The notes beneath the pieces were generated by a model. The model saw only the letters and a program-made list of their open reading frames with translations, was not told where the DNA came from and did no database searches. Made by a program: the position numbers and the translations under genes. A stretch of 64,000 bases of DNA from Planctomycetota bacterium (GTDB lineage: Bacteria > Planctomycetota > UBA1135 > GCA-002686595), in NCBI GenBank assembly GCA_016220085.1, contig JACRIN010000038.1, positions 84,854 to 148,853 on the forward strand, given 5' to 3'. Below are positions 18,369 through 24,981 of the stretch, in pieces (the stretch's first letter is position 1; every line of letters begins with the position of its first letter).

Positions 18369-18371
18369 CCG

Positions 18372-19580
18372 TCAGCGCGCGTCGAGCTCGTTCGCGAGGC
18401 GCTCGAGGAAGTAGCCGACGTCGGTGACCAGCCCGATGGCTTGCGTGGTGCCGCGATTGCCGAGTTTGGTCGGCAGCGCTTCCGTCATGTCGACCGCGAC
18501 AGTGCGCACGCGCGCCGCCAGCAGATTGCCGACCGCGATCGAGTGCAGCGCGCTCGCGAGCATCAGGCACACGCCGACGTTCTTCAGCTCCGCCGCGTAG
18601 GCCTCTTGCGCCTTCAGGACATCGGTGATCACGTCCGCGAGCGGTCCGTCGTCGCGGATCGAGCCCGCGAGCACGAACGGGACGTCCTTCTTCACGAGCT
18701 CGTGCATCACGCCGGTCTTCACGAGGTTCGTGTCGACCGCGCGGCGGATCCCGCCCGCGCGGTTGACGGCGTTGATCGCCCACAGGTGGTTGCGCGAGCC
18801 GCCTTCGACGGCGCGACCGCTCATCTGGCAGACGCCGAGGCTCGTCCGCAGCAGGCTCTTCTCGAGATCGTGCGCGGCGAACGCGTTGCCGGAGAGCACG
18901 ACGTCGACCCAACCCGCGCGCACGAGCTGGATCAACGCCGCGTCGCCTCCCGAGTGCACGATCGCCGGCCCGAGCACGAACGCGATGCGCTCGCCGCGAG
19001 CGCGCGCCTCGCGCATCGCGCGCGCCGCGGCCGCGACGACGACGTGCTTGTTGACCTCCATCGAGATGTCGTTCGACATGAAGCCGAACGCGCCTTTGCC
19101 GCGAGCACGTTCCAGTGGCTTGACCCGGATGCCGGCGCCGCGCAGAGCGACGGGTTCGCCTTGCTTGACGAGCCGCTGCTTGACGCACACTGGCGCGCCG
19201 TCGCGCAGCACCAACGCGCAGTCCATCTTCTGCTCGCTCGCGGCCAGCCACTTGCCGTCGAGCCGCACGTAGGTGTCGAAATTGGACGTGGAGTAGAACT
19301 CGTCGGGCACGATGCCGTCGCGCTCGGCGGGCGCGAACGTCGCGTCCTTCACGACGCTCGACGCGCCGAGGTAGGAGAGCTGCTCCAGGATCCGGTCGAG
19401 CGCGTCCGGATCCTTCGCGCGAACGGCGAGCTCTGCGGTCGACGTCTCCTCGCTGGTCTTGCCGACGGTGCAGCGGAGCACTTCGAATTCGCCGCCGCCC
19501 TCGACGATGCGCGCGAACGCGCGACGGAGGATGTCGGAGTCGATGATGTGGCCTTCGAGCGTGACGACTTCTTGCACCAT
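18372..19580 (-). CDS. LOR/SDH-domain protein (TIGR00300-like ornithine cyclodeaminase candidate)
   Basis: 402-residue cytosolic protein of the TIGR00300 type. It has an N-terminal LOR/SDH domain (FEVLRCTVGKTSEETSTAEL, residues about 30-50) and a C-terminal Rossmann-like domain with AFVLGPAIVHSGG, GWVDVVLSGNAFAAHD and GSIRDDGPL. An archaeal family member acts as an NAD-dependent ornithine cyclodeaminase, and the same module forms the C-terminus of the cyanobacterial arginine dihydrolase fusion. Here it stands alone, so conversion of ornithine to proline is a reasonable but unproven role. The start is fixed by AGGAG placed 6 nt before the ATG. The 180-bp gap upstream holds nothing recognised besides promoter space. 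Confidence 0.82.
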   Translation of the reverse strand: MVQEVVTLEGHIIDSDILRRAFARIVEGGGEFEVLRCTVGKTSEETSTAELAVRAKDPDALDRILEQLSYLGASSVVKDATFAPAERDGIVPDEFYSTSNFDTYVRLDGKWLAASEQKMDCALVLRDGAPVCVKQRLVKQGEPVALRGAGIRVKPLERARGKGAFGFMSNDISMEVNKHVVVAAAARAMREARARGERIAFVLGPAIVHSGGDAALIQLVRAGWVDVVLSGNAFAAHDLEKSLLRTSLGVCQMSGRAVEGGSRNHLWAINAVNRAGGIRRAVDTNLVKTGVMHELVKKDVPFVLAGSIRDDGPLADVITDVLKAQEAYAAELKNVGVCLMLASALHSIAVGNLLAARVRTVAVDMTEALPTKLGNRGTTQAIGLVTDVGYFLERLANELDAR

Positions 19581-19761
19581 GGGGTTCTCCTGCGCTCGTT
19601 GTAACGCCTGGACGCCGGCGCTCCGAGCCGCAGCCGGATCGGTCGCGCGTCGAGCGCCGTTCGGCGACGACCGAGTCGCGCGCGACCCCCGCCGGGATCG
19701 TGCGCGCCTCGGTACGACTCCGTAGTCGCTCGGAGCGGCGAGCCTGCTAACCTCTCGCCCC

Positions 19762-20961
19762 GTGCAGGATCTGATCATCGTCGGCGGCGGCATCGGCGGC
19801 GCGAGCCTCGCGTTCCACGCGGCGCGCGCCGGAGCCCGCGTGCTCGTGCTCGAGAAGGATTCGGAGCCCGGCGGCTGTCTCTGCACCGCGCGGACCGACG
19901 CGGGCTTCTGGTACGAGCTCGGCGCGCACACTTGCTACAACTCGTACGGCGCGTTCCTGGAGCTGCTCGAAGGTTGCGAGCTCATGGGCGAGCTGCAGCC
20001 GCGCGCGAAGCCGGTCCTGCGCTTCCTCGACGATGGCCGCGTGTTGCCCGGCAAGAACCTCGGGCTGCTGGCGTCTCAGTTCTCGAAGCTCGAGCTCTTC
20101 GCGTCGATCCCGCGCTGGTTCGGCGGCAGCCAAGAGGGCCAGACCGTGCGTTCGTACTACTCGCGCTTCGTCGGCGCGAAGAACTACGAGCGCGTGCTCG
20201 GTCCGATGCTCTCCGCGGTGCCCTCGCAGACCGCCGACGACTTCCCGGCGGACATGCTGTTCAAGAAGCGCGAGCGTCGCAAGGACGTGCTGCGCAGCTT
20301 CACGTTGAAGCGCGGCCTGCAGACCGCGGTCGAGCGCGCGCTCGCGCGTCCCGGCGTCACGCTGCGCACCAACGCGGCCGCCAAGGGCGTCGAGCGCTCG
20401 TCGCGCGGCTTCGTCGTCGTGCTCGAATCGGGCGAGCGGCTCGAAGCGGCGAAGCTCGCGCTCGCGCTGCCGCCCCAGGCCGCCGCGAAACTGCTCGGAG
20501 GCGTCGCGCCCGAAGTCGCGGCTCTCGCGGCGCAATTGAAGGAGGCCGAGCTCGACACGCTCGGCTTCGCGGTGCGCGCGGAGCGCGTGCACGTGCCGAC
20601 CGCGACCTTCTTGATCCCGCTGAAGGATCAGTTCCACTCGATCGTGACGCGCGACGTCGTGCCCGATCCGACGTGGCGCGGCTTCGCGATGCACTTCCGG
20701 CCCGGCCTCGCGCGCGAGGCGCGCGTGCGCCGCGCGTGCGAGGTCCTCGGGCTCTCTCCGAGCGACCTCGAAGCCGTGCGCGAGCGCCGCGTGCGCCTGC
20801 CGTCGCCGGTGCTCGGTCACGCGGACACCGTGCGCGCGCTCGACGCTCGCCTCGCGAAACTTCCGCTCGCCCTGACCGGCAATTGGTTCGGCGGCCTGGC
20901 GATCGAAGACTGCGTGTTGCGCTCGCGCGCGGAGTGGCAGCGGCTCGCCACCCTCGGCTGA
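19762..20961 (+). CDS. FAD-dependent amine-oxidase/protoporphyrinogen-oxidase-like protein
   Basis: 399 residues with GTG start. The dinucleotide fold is at the extreme N-terminus (LIIVGGGIGGASLAF, then VLVLEKDSEPGG). The C-terminal FAD motif near residue 375 (GNWFGGLAIEDCV) is typical of flavin-containing amine oxidases, HemY-like protoporphyrinogen oxidases and carotenoid desaturases. Length is a little short for HemY (about 450). No other heme or carotenoid gene lies nearby, so I leave the substrate open. A TAACCT box sits about 9 nt before the start. It ends convergently against a decayed pirin fragment. Confidence 0.85.
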   Translation: MQDLIIVGGGIGGASLAFHAARAGARVLVLEKDSEPGGCLCTARTDAGFWYELGAHTCYNSYGAFLELLEGCELMGELQPRAKPVLRFLDDGRVLPGKNLGLLASQFSKLELFASIPRWFGGSQEGQTVRSYYSRFVGAKNYERVLGPMLSAVPSQTADDFPADMLFKKRERRKDVLRSFTLKRGLQTAVERALARPGVTLRTNAAAKGVERSSRGFVVVLESGERLEAAKLALALPPQAAAKLLGGVAPEVAALAAQLKEAELDTLGFAVRAERVHVPTATFLIPLKDQFHSIVTRDVVPDPTWRGFAMHFRPGLAREARVRRACEVLGLSPSDLEAVRERRVRLPSPVLGHADTVRALDARLAKLPLALTGNWFGGLAIEDCVLRSRAEWQRLATLG

Positions 20962-20973
20962 CGTTCAGCCGAG
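20953..20973. terminator. 9-bp inverted repeat across two facing stop codons
   Basis: CTCGGCTGA and TCAGCCGAG are separated by CGT. The left arm ends the FAD gene (codons for Leu-Gly-stop) and the right arm ends the decayed pirin fragment, which has the same last codons. It can form a hairpin on either strand and may serve as a bidirectional end. Confidence 0.45.
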
Positions 20974-21033
20974 ATCGAACAGGAGCGCCTCGAGCGGCTC
21001 GGTCGCCGTCAAGAGGAGCGTCCCCGCGTCTTC
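20965..21033 (-). pseudogene. Decayed pirin C-terminus (direct repeat)
   Basis: Translated on the minus strand this gives EDAGTLLLTATEPLEALLFDLG without its first residues varying in frame: 20 of 22 residues match the C-terminus of the intact pirin at 21959, including the stop. Over 70 bases the two copies differ at about ten positions by hand count. Upstream of EDAG, similarity is lost. The fragment and the intact 3' end flank the MNT-HEPN pair as direct repeats. Confidence 0.75.
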
Positions 21034-21087
21034 GCGTCCTCGCGACCGATGTCCTCAGTGCTCGGCGCTCGCCGCTCGCGCCGTCGG

Positions 21088-21504
21088 TCAACCCGGCGCG
21101 ACATCGCTCGGCAGTCGATCGAGGATCGCGCGATACAACCTCTGCGCGAGCGTCAGCGCTTCCGTCGCCTCCGCCTTCGATGGCGCTGCCCACTCGCCCG
21201 GATAGCGGTGCTTCCACGCGTACTGACTCAACACGAGCGCGGCCTGGAGCGGTTCGCGCAACGTCGGATCGAGCGCCAACGACGGCTCGGCGATCTCGAT
21301 CAAGTGGTGAGTCTTGCGGAAGGTCAGCCCGTGCCACGTCAGCCACGCCTTGATCACTTTCTCGGCGGCTTGCTGCGCGTGATACGTCGCCGTCGCAGGG
21401 AGCGAGCGGCGCGCGTGGGGACACAGCTCGCTCGCGGAGAGGTCCTCGTCGGCCTTCGCGAGCCAGGCGCGGGTTTCCTGGACGACCAGCGGATCAGGCG
21501 GCAT
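21088..21504 (-). CDS. HEPN domain protein (toxin-antitoxin partner)
   Basis: 138-residue all-helical HEPN protein. Family signatures are WLAKADEDLSASEL near the start, the central YHAQQAAEKVIKAWL helix and HRYPGEW towards the end. It overlaps the upstream nucleotidyltransferase gene by 11 bp, the usual arrangement of MNT-HEPN type VII toxin-antitoxin systems. In studied pairs the MNT protein modifies HEPN with AMP groups and blocks its RNase activity. I do not find a clear Rx4-6H RNase motif in the last helix, so this HEPN may be inactive or divergent. The pair is enclosed by a duplicated pirin 3' end, which suggests acquisition as a module. Confidence 0.85.
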   Translation of the reverse strand: MPPDPLVVQETRAWLAKADEDLSASELCPHARRSLPATATYHAQQAAEKVIKAWLTWHGLTFRKTHHLIEIAEPSLALDPTLREPLQAALVLSQYAWKHRYPGEWAAPSKAEATEALTLAQRLYRAILDRLPSDVAPG

Positions 21505-21829
21505 ACAGCAGCGCGCCTTCGCGTAAGACCGTCGCCGGCAACGACGACGGCACGCGCGCGGCCTTCGCGTCGAACGTGGAGCTCGTCGTCACGACGACGT
21601 CCGCGCCGCGGCGCAGGCCGAGCTGATTTCGGTAGAAGAGCCCGCAGTCGCGCCGATCGACGTCGGCGCTGTCCGGCACCAACACGACCAAGTCGTAGTC
21701 GCTGTCGGCTCCGGCGTCCGCGCGGGCGCGCGAGCCGAAGAGGTAGATCCGCTCCGGCCCGTAGCATTCGACCAGCCGACGAACGATCGCGGCGAGATCC
21801 GGATCGCGCGCGACGAGGTCGGAGAGCAT
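21494..21829 (-). CDS. Minimal nucleotidyltransferase (MNT)
   Basis: 111-residue minimal nucleotidyltransferase. The pol-beta-type active site is complete: Gly32-Ser33, then Asp44-Tyr-Asp46 ten residues later, and a third acidic residue Asp77 in RRGADVVV. Size and motif fit the MNT antitoxins that adenylylate HEPN proteins. It is the first gene of the pair and overlaps HEPN by 11 bp. TAGACT lies only 6 nt before the ATG, which suggests a leaderless transcript. The 130-bp gap to the pirin gene has no other feature. Confidence 0.9.
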   Translation of the reverse strand: MLSDLVARDPDLAAIVRRLVECYGPERIYLFGSRARADAGADSDYDLVVLVPDSADVDRRDCGLFYRNQLGLRRGADVVVTTSSTFDAKAARVPSSLPATVLREGALLYAA

Positions 21830-21835
21830 GGCCCC

Positions 21836-21841
21836 AGTCTA
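21836..21841 (-). promoter_or_regulatory. Candidate -10 box TAGACT for MNT-HEPN
   Basis: On the minus strand TAGACT ends 6 nt before the ATG of the MNT gene. Transcription would then start at or next to the start codon (leaderless). No clear -35 element is visible. Confidence 0.4.
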
Positions 21842-21958
21842 CCGATTCACCGGCGCGGTCCGACCCAAGTCGAACCGAGCGAGCGGCGTTTCCCCGGCGA
21901 CGCCGAGGCTCCGCGGCCGCACGCGCTGCCAACCGGAGCGCCAACGGCGCCTCGCGGG

Positions 21959-22777
21959 TCAGCCGAGGTCGAAGAGCAGCGCTTCGAGCGGCTCGGTCGC
22001 CGTGACGACGAGCTTGCCCGCATCTTCGGTGCTCGCGCCGTCGCCGGCGGAGAGCGCGGTGCCGTTCAGCGTCGCCTTGCCGCGGATCAGTTGCAGCCAG
22101 GCGCCGCGGCCGGGAGCGAGCTCGTGCTCGCTCGTTTCGCCCGCGGCGAGCCGCAGGCGGTAGACCGATGCGTCCTGGTGGATCGTCGCGCTCGCATCGC
22201 GGCCGTCGCGCGAGATCAGGAGTACCTTGCGCGCGTCGGCGTGCTCCGGCGTCGGCTTCCATTCGGTGTAGCTCGGCGCGAGCCCCTCGATCGCGGGCTC
22301 GATCCAGATCTGCAGGAAGTGGAGCCCGAGGTCGCGCTTGGGATTGAACTCGCTGTGCGTCACGCCGCGGCCGGCGCTCATCAACTGGATCTCGCCGGGC
22401 GCGAGCACGCGGCCGTTGCCCAGGCTGTCCTTGTGCTGCAGCTCGCCTTCGAGCACGTAGGAGAAGATCTCCATGTCGCGGTGCGGGTGCGTCGGAAATC
22501 CGGAGCCCGGCGTCACGCGGTCCTCGTTGATCACGCGCAGCGAGCGAAAGCCCATGTGCTCGCGATCGAAGTAGTCGGCGAAGCTGAACGTGTGGTGGCT
22601 GTCGAGCCAGCCGTGCCGGCCGCGGCCTCGTTCGGCGGACTTGCGGACGCGGATCTTCGGTGCGGGAGCGGTCGGGGTCATCGTGGGAGTCTCCAAGGGG
22701 CGCAGCGCCGCGCACGCCGCGACGCCGGCGAGCAGCGTGCGGCGTGAGAGCGTTGCGCTTCGGGATTCGTCGTTCAT
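21959..22777 (-). CDS. Pirin family protein with apparent Tat signal
   Basis: 272-residue bicupin of the pirin/YhhW family, which includes iron-binding quercetin dioxygenase-like enzymes. The metal ligands of the N-terminal cupin are present: His-Pro-His in FPTHPHRDMEIF, and His and Glu in GRGVTHSEFNP. The N-terminus to about residue 33 is unusual for pirin: SRRTLLAGVAACAAL is a twin-arginine signal followed by a hydrophobic stretch, so the protein may be exported folded with its metal. A later ATG at 22681 would give a standard cytoplasmic pirin of 240 residues. The 3' end is duplicated at 20965. A TAGCTT box sits about 16 nt before the ATG. Confidence 0.88.
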   Translation of the reverse strand: MNDESRSATLSRRTLLAGVAACAALRPLETPTMTPTAPAPKIRVRKSAERGRGRHGWLDSHHTFSFADYFDREHMGFRSLRVINEDRVTPGSGFPTHPHRDMEIFSYVLEGELQHKDSLGNGRVLAPGEIQLMSAGRGVTHSEFNPKRDLGLHFLQIWIEPAIEGLAPSYTEWKPTPEHADARKVLLISRDGRDASATIHQDASVYRLRLAAGETSEHELAPGRGAWLQLIRGKATLNGTALSAGDGASTEDAGKLVVTATEPLEALLFDLG

Positions 22778-23038
22778 CGTTCTGGGTCGCCCCAAGCTAG
22801 GCCGGAGCCCGCGCGAGCTCCATTGCTTCTTGCTTCCGGAGGTCAGGCCGCTCGGTCCAGAGGTCGGACCTTGGCGCGTGCTCGACTGCGCGCGCTCGCC
22901 GAACCGGGGGCGCAAGGTGAGGGACTTCCGGGTGCATGCTTCGCCTTCCAGGTCCGGACCTCCGCGAATCCGCGACCGAGCGGTACTTCGCGAACGGGAT
23001 CGCCGATGATGCTCGGCAGTCCGGACGAGGAGCTCTCG

Positions 23039-24097
23039 ATGACGTCGCTGATCCGTCGCTGTGGTTGGTTGTTGCCGCTCGCGTTGCTGTCGGGCTTGCT
23101 CTGGGCCGCGAATCGCGGTTCGTCGAGCACGGAGATGACGCGCGCGGCGCTCGCGCTGCGCGAAGCGCTCGACGAGGGTCAGCTCGCGAAGCTCGACTTC
23201 CCGTTCGGCGACGCGTATCGCCGCGACTGGCATTTCGTGCCGCGCGAGCGGCGCGGGCTCGCGCTCGCCGACATGGATCTCGAGCAGCGCGGGTGGCTAC
23301 GCCGGCTGCTCGCGACCGCGCTTTCGCAGCACGGCCTCGCGCGCGTCGACGGCATCGTCGAGCTCGAAGGCTTGCTGCGCGAGCTCGAATCGACGCCGGG
23401 GCGGCCCGCGCTCGGCCGCGATCCCGAGCGCTACGTCGTCGCGCTCTTCGGGCCGCCGAGCGACAAGGAGCCGTGGGCGTGGCGTTACGAGGGCCATCAT
23501 CTCTCGCTGTCCTTCACGTCGATCGACGGTCGCGTCGCGGTCACGCCGTTCTTCCTCGGCTCGAATCCGGCGCGAGTGCAGAGCGGCCCGACCACCGGCA
23601 AGCGCGTGCTCGGCGAGGAGGAAGACGCGGCGCGCGCCTTCGTGCTCTCGCTCGACGAGGAGCAGAAGCGCAGCGCGTGTCCCGCCGACGCGGTGCCGGC
23701 CGACGTCTTGCTCGGGCCCGATCGCCGCGCGAGCTTCCAGAAACCCGCGGGCATCCCGGCGCTTGCGTTGAGCGACGGCCAGCGCGCCGCGTTGCTCGGG
23801 CTGGTCGAACTCTACTCGCGCAACCTGGAGAGCGAGCTCGCGAGCGCCGTGCTCGAACGCGTGCGCGAAGAGGATCCCGACACGTGGTGCTTCCTCTGGC
23901 TCGGCGGCACCGAGGAAGGCCAAGGGCACTACTGGCGCGTGCAGTCGAAGCGCCTCGCGATCGAGCTCGACAACACGCAGAACGACGCGAACCACGTGCA
24001 CACGCTCTGGCGCGACTTCGCGAACGACTTCGGCGAGGACGACCTCGCGCGCCACTACGCCGCGGAGCACGCGGGCAGGTCGGACTCCGACGAGTGA
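23039..24097 (+). CDS. Secreted DUF3500 family protein
   Basis: 352 residues with an N-terminal signal or membrane segment (residues about 8-25). Conserved DUF3500 features appear in order: RDWHFVPRERRGLALADMD, YVVALFGPPSDKEPWAWRYEGHH, LSLSFTSIDG, and near the end FLWLGGTEEGQGHYWRVQS and ELDNTQNDANHVHTLWRDF. The last block carries His and acidic residues that could bind a metal. The function of the family is unknown to me. The ATG at 23039 is preferred because GAGGAGCT lies 7-8 nt upstream and the signal peptide begins there. The 260-bp divergent gap towards the pirin gene shows no other gene. Confidence 0.82.
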   Translation: MTSLIRRCGWLLPLALLSGLLWAANRGSSSTEMTRAALALREALDEGQLAKLDFPFGDAYRRDWHFVPRERRGLALADMDLEQRGWLRRLLATALSQHGLARVDGIVELEGLLRELESTPGRPALGRDPERYVVALFGPPSDKEPWAWRYEGHHLSLSFTSIDGRVAVTPFFLGSNPARVQSGPTTGKRVLGEEEDAARAFVLSLDEEQKRSACPADAVPADVLLGPDRRASFQKPAGIPALALSDGQRAALLGLVELYSRNLESELASAVLERVREEDPDTWCFLWLGGTEEGQGHYWRVQSKRLAIELDNTQNDANHVHTLWRDFANDFGEDDLARHYAAEHAGRSDSDE

Positions 24098-24230
24098 TCG
24101 TCCGGAGCACGCGTCGCGCGTGTCCCGTCGCTCCTACCGATCAGACCGCGCGACGCCGCCGCGGTTGCACGGCGAACGCAAGTTCCTCGCGAGGCGGACG
24201 ATCCGCGTGCCGTCGGCGCGGCGCCGAACG

Positions 24231-24479
24231 TCAGCCGAGGCGCTTCGCGATCGCCGCCACGATCTCGTCTTCGTCGGGCCAGCCGCCGCCGAAGAACTTC
24301 GCGAGGAAGCCTTCGTCCTTCGAAGCGACGAGCTCGCCGTCGGCGAGCACGTCGAACTGCCCCGAACGTCCTTGTTCGAACTCGACGTCGAGGTCGAGCT
24401 CGTCCTTGATCGTCGCGGCGAGACTCGCCGCGCGATTGCGGTAGCCTCAGGCCTGGCAGAAGATGATCTTGAGGTGCAT
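24231..24479 (-). CDS. SelW-like Rdx family selenoprotein (in-frame TGA = Sec11)
   Basis: 82-residue thioredoxin-like protein of the SelW/SelT/SelH (Rdx) family, read through one in-frame TGA. The N-terminus is MHLKIIFCQAUGYRNRAASL: Cys8 and Sec11 form the CxxU redox motif on the loop after strand 1. The rest fits the family (FEQGRSGQFDVLADGELV, then SKDEGFLAKFF). The frame is fully open from ATG to the final TGA except for the TGA at 24447-24449. A stem-loop begins 10 nt after that codon, as bacterial SECIS elements do. Without readthrough only a 10-residue peptide would result, so standard gene callers miss it. The ATG lies 7 nt after the stop of the Dabb gene, so the two should be co-transcribed. 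A plain TGC or a sequencing error at this codon is the alternative. Confidence 0.85.
24409..24436 (-). promoter_or_regulatory. Candidate bacterial SECIS hairpin
   Basis: On the minus strand, ATCG + CGCGGCGA pairs with TCGCCGCG + CGAT. This gives 12 bp with one bulged A and a 3-nt GUC apical loop that starts with G. The loop is 22 nt after the UGA, within the 16-37 nt window known for bacterial SECIS elements. The stem lies inside the coding region, as expected for SelB-dependent decoding. Confidence 0.7.
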
Positions 24480-24486
24480 CGCGCGC

Positions 24487-24789
24487 TCAGAAGTCGAAAG
24501 CGACCACGCCGTCTAGCCCGCCGTCGAGGATCTTCAGCACTGCCGCCTTCACCTTGTCGTGCTCCGGATGGAAGAGGTAGAGGTCGCGCTCCTTCGCGTT
24601 CGTGAACGTCATCACGAAGCCGAAGTTGAAGCCCTTGTTCAAGCCTTCGGGCGAGGTGTAAGGACCCCACGCGTAGGACTTCAGGCCCTTGACGTGCTTC
24701 TTCATGCTGCCGATCGCCGCGAACGTCTTGTCGATCGTCGCCTTCGACGTGCGCGGCTTGATGCGCAGCAAAACCATGTGGTGGATCAT
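24487..24789 (-). CDS. Stress-responsive alpha/beta-barrel (Dabb) domain protein
   Basis: 100-residue Dabb-family protein: MIHHMVLLRIKP opens the ferredoxin-like barrel, followed by KGLKSYAWGPYTSPEGLNKGFNFGFVMTF and a terminal FHPEHDKVKAAVLKI. Family members are small dimeric barrels, often annotated as stress-induced, some of them polyketide cyclases or monooxygenase-like. Its stop is 7 nt before the ATG of the SelW-like gene, which suggests a redox or stress-linked pair. The frame continues upstream to 24978, but the family start is at the ATG chosen here. Confidence 0.85.
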   Translation of the reverse strand: MIHHMVLLRIKPRTSKATIDKTFAAIGSMKKHVKGLKSYAWGPYTSPEGLNKGFNFGFVMTFTNAKERDLYLFHPEHDKVKAAVLKILDGGLDGVVAFDF

Positions 24790-24889
24790 CGCGCGGAGTC
24801 CTCGTTGGAAGAGCGCGCGATCGTAAACGTGCGCACCGGAGCCTGCCAAGCGCGTGCTCTCCCGAATCGCGTGGGGACCGCGGATTCGA

Positions 24890-24961
24890 GCTTCACCCGC
24901 GCGCGGTCGTCGCCGACTTCGGAGCGCTCCACGCAACGTCGCGAGCCGACGGGGGTGAAGC
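24890..24961. other. Possible structured RNA: 9-bp outer stem enclosing three hairpins
   Basis: A 72-nt segment between the Sel1 gene stop and the Dabb gene. GCTTCACCC at the left end pairs with GGGTGAAGC at the right. Inside are GTCG-TCGC-CGAC, GGAGCGCTCC and CGTCG-CGAGC-CGACG. The strand is undetermined, though both neighbours are on minus. It could be a Sel1 terminator, a Dabb leader or an independent RNA. It lacks tRNA signatures. Confidence 0.35.
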
Positions 24962-24981
24962 CTGGCTCCGTGCCCCAATCG

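Noticed and set aside
24890..24961. tRNA (possibly tRNA-Sec) near the selenoprotein
   Set aside because: No TTC-type T-loop, no CCA end, arm sizes do not fit, and tRNA-Sec would be about 95 nt.
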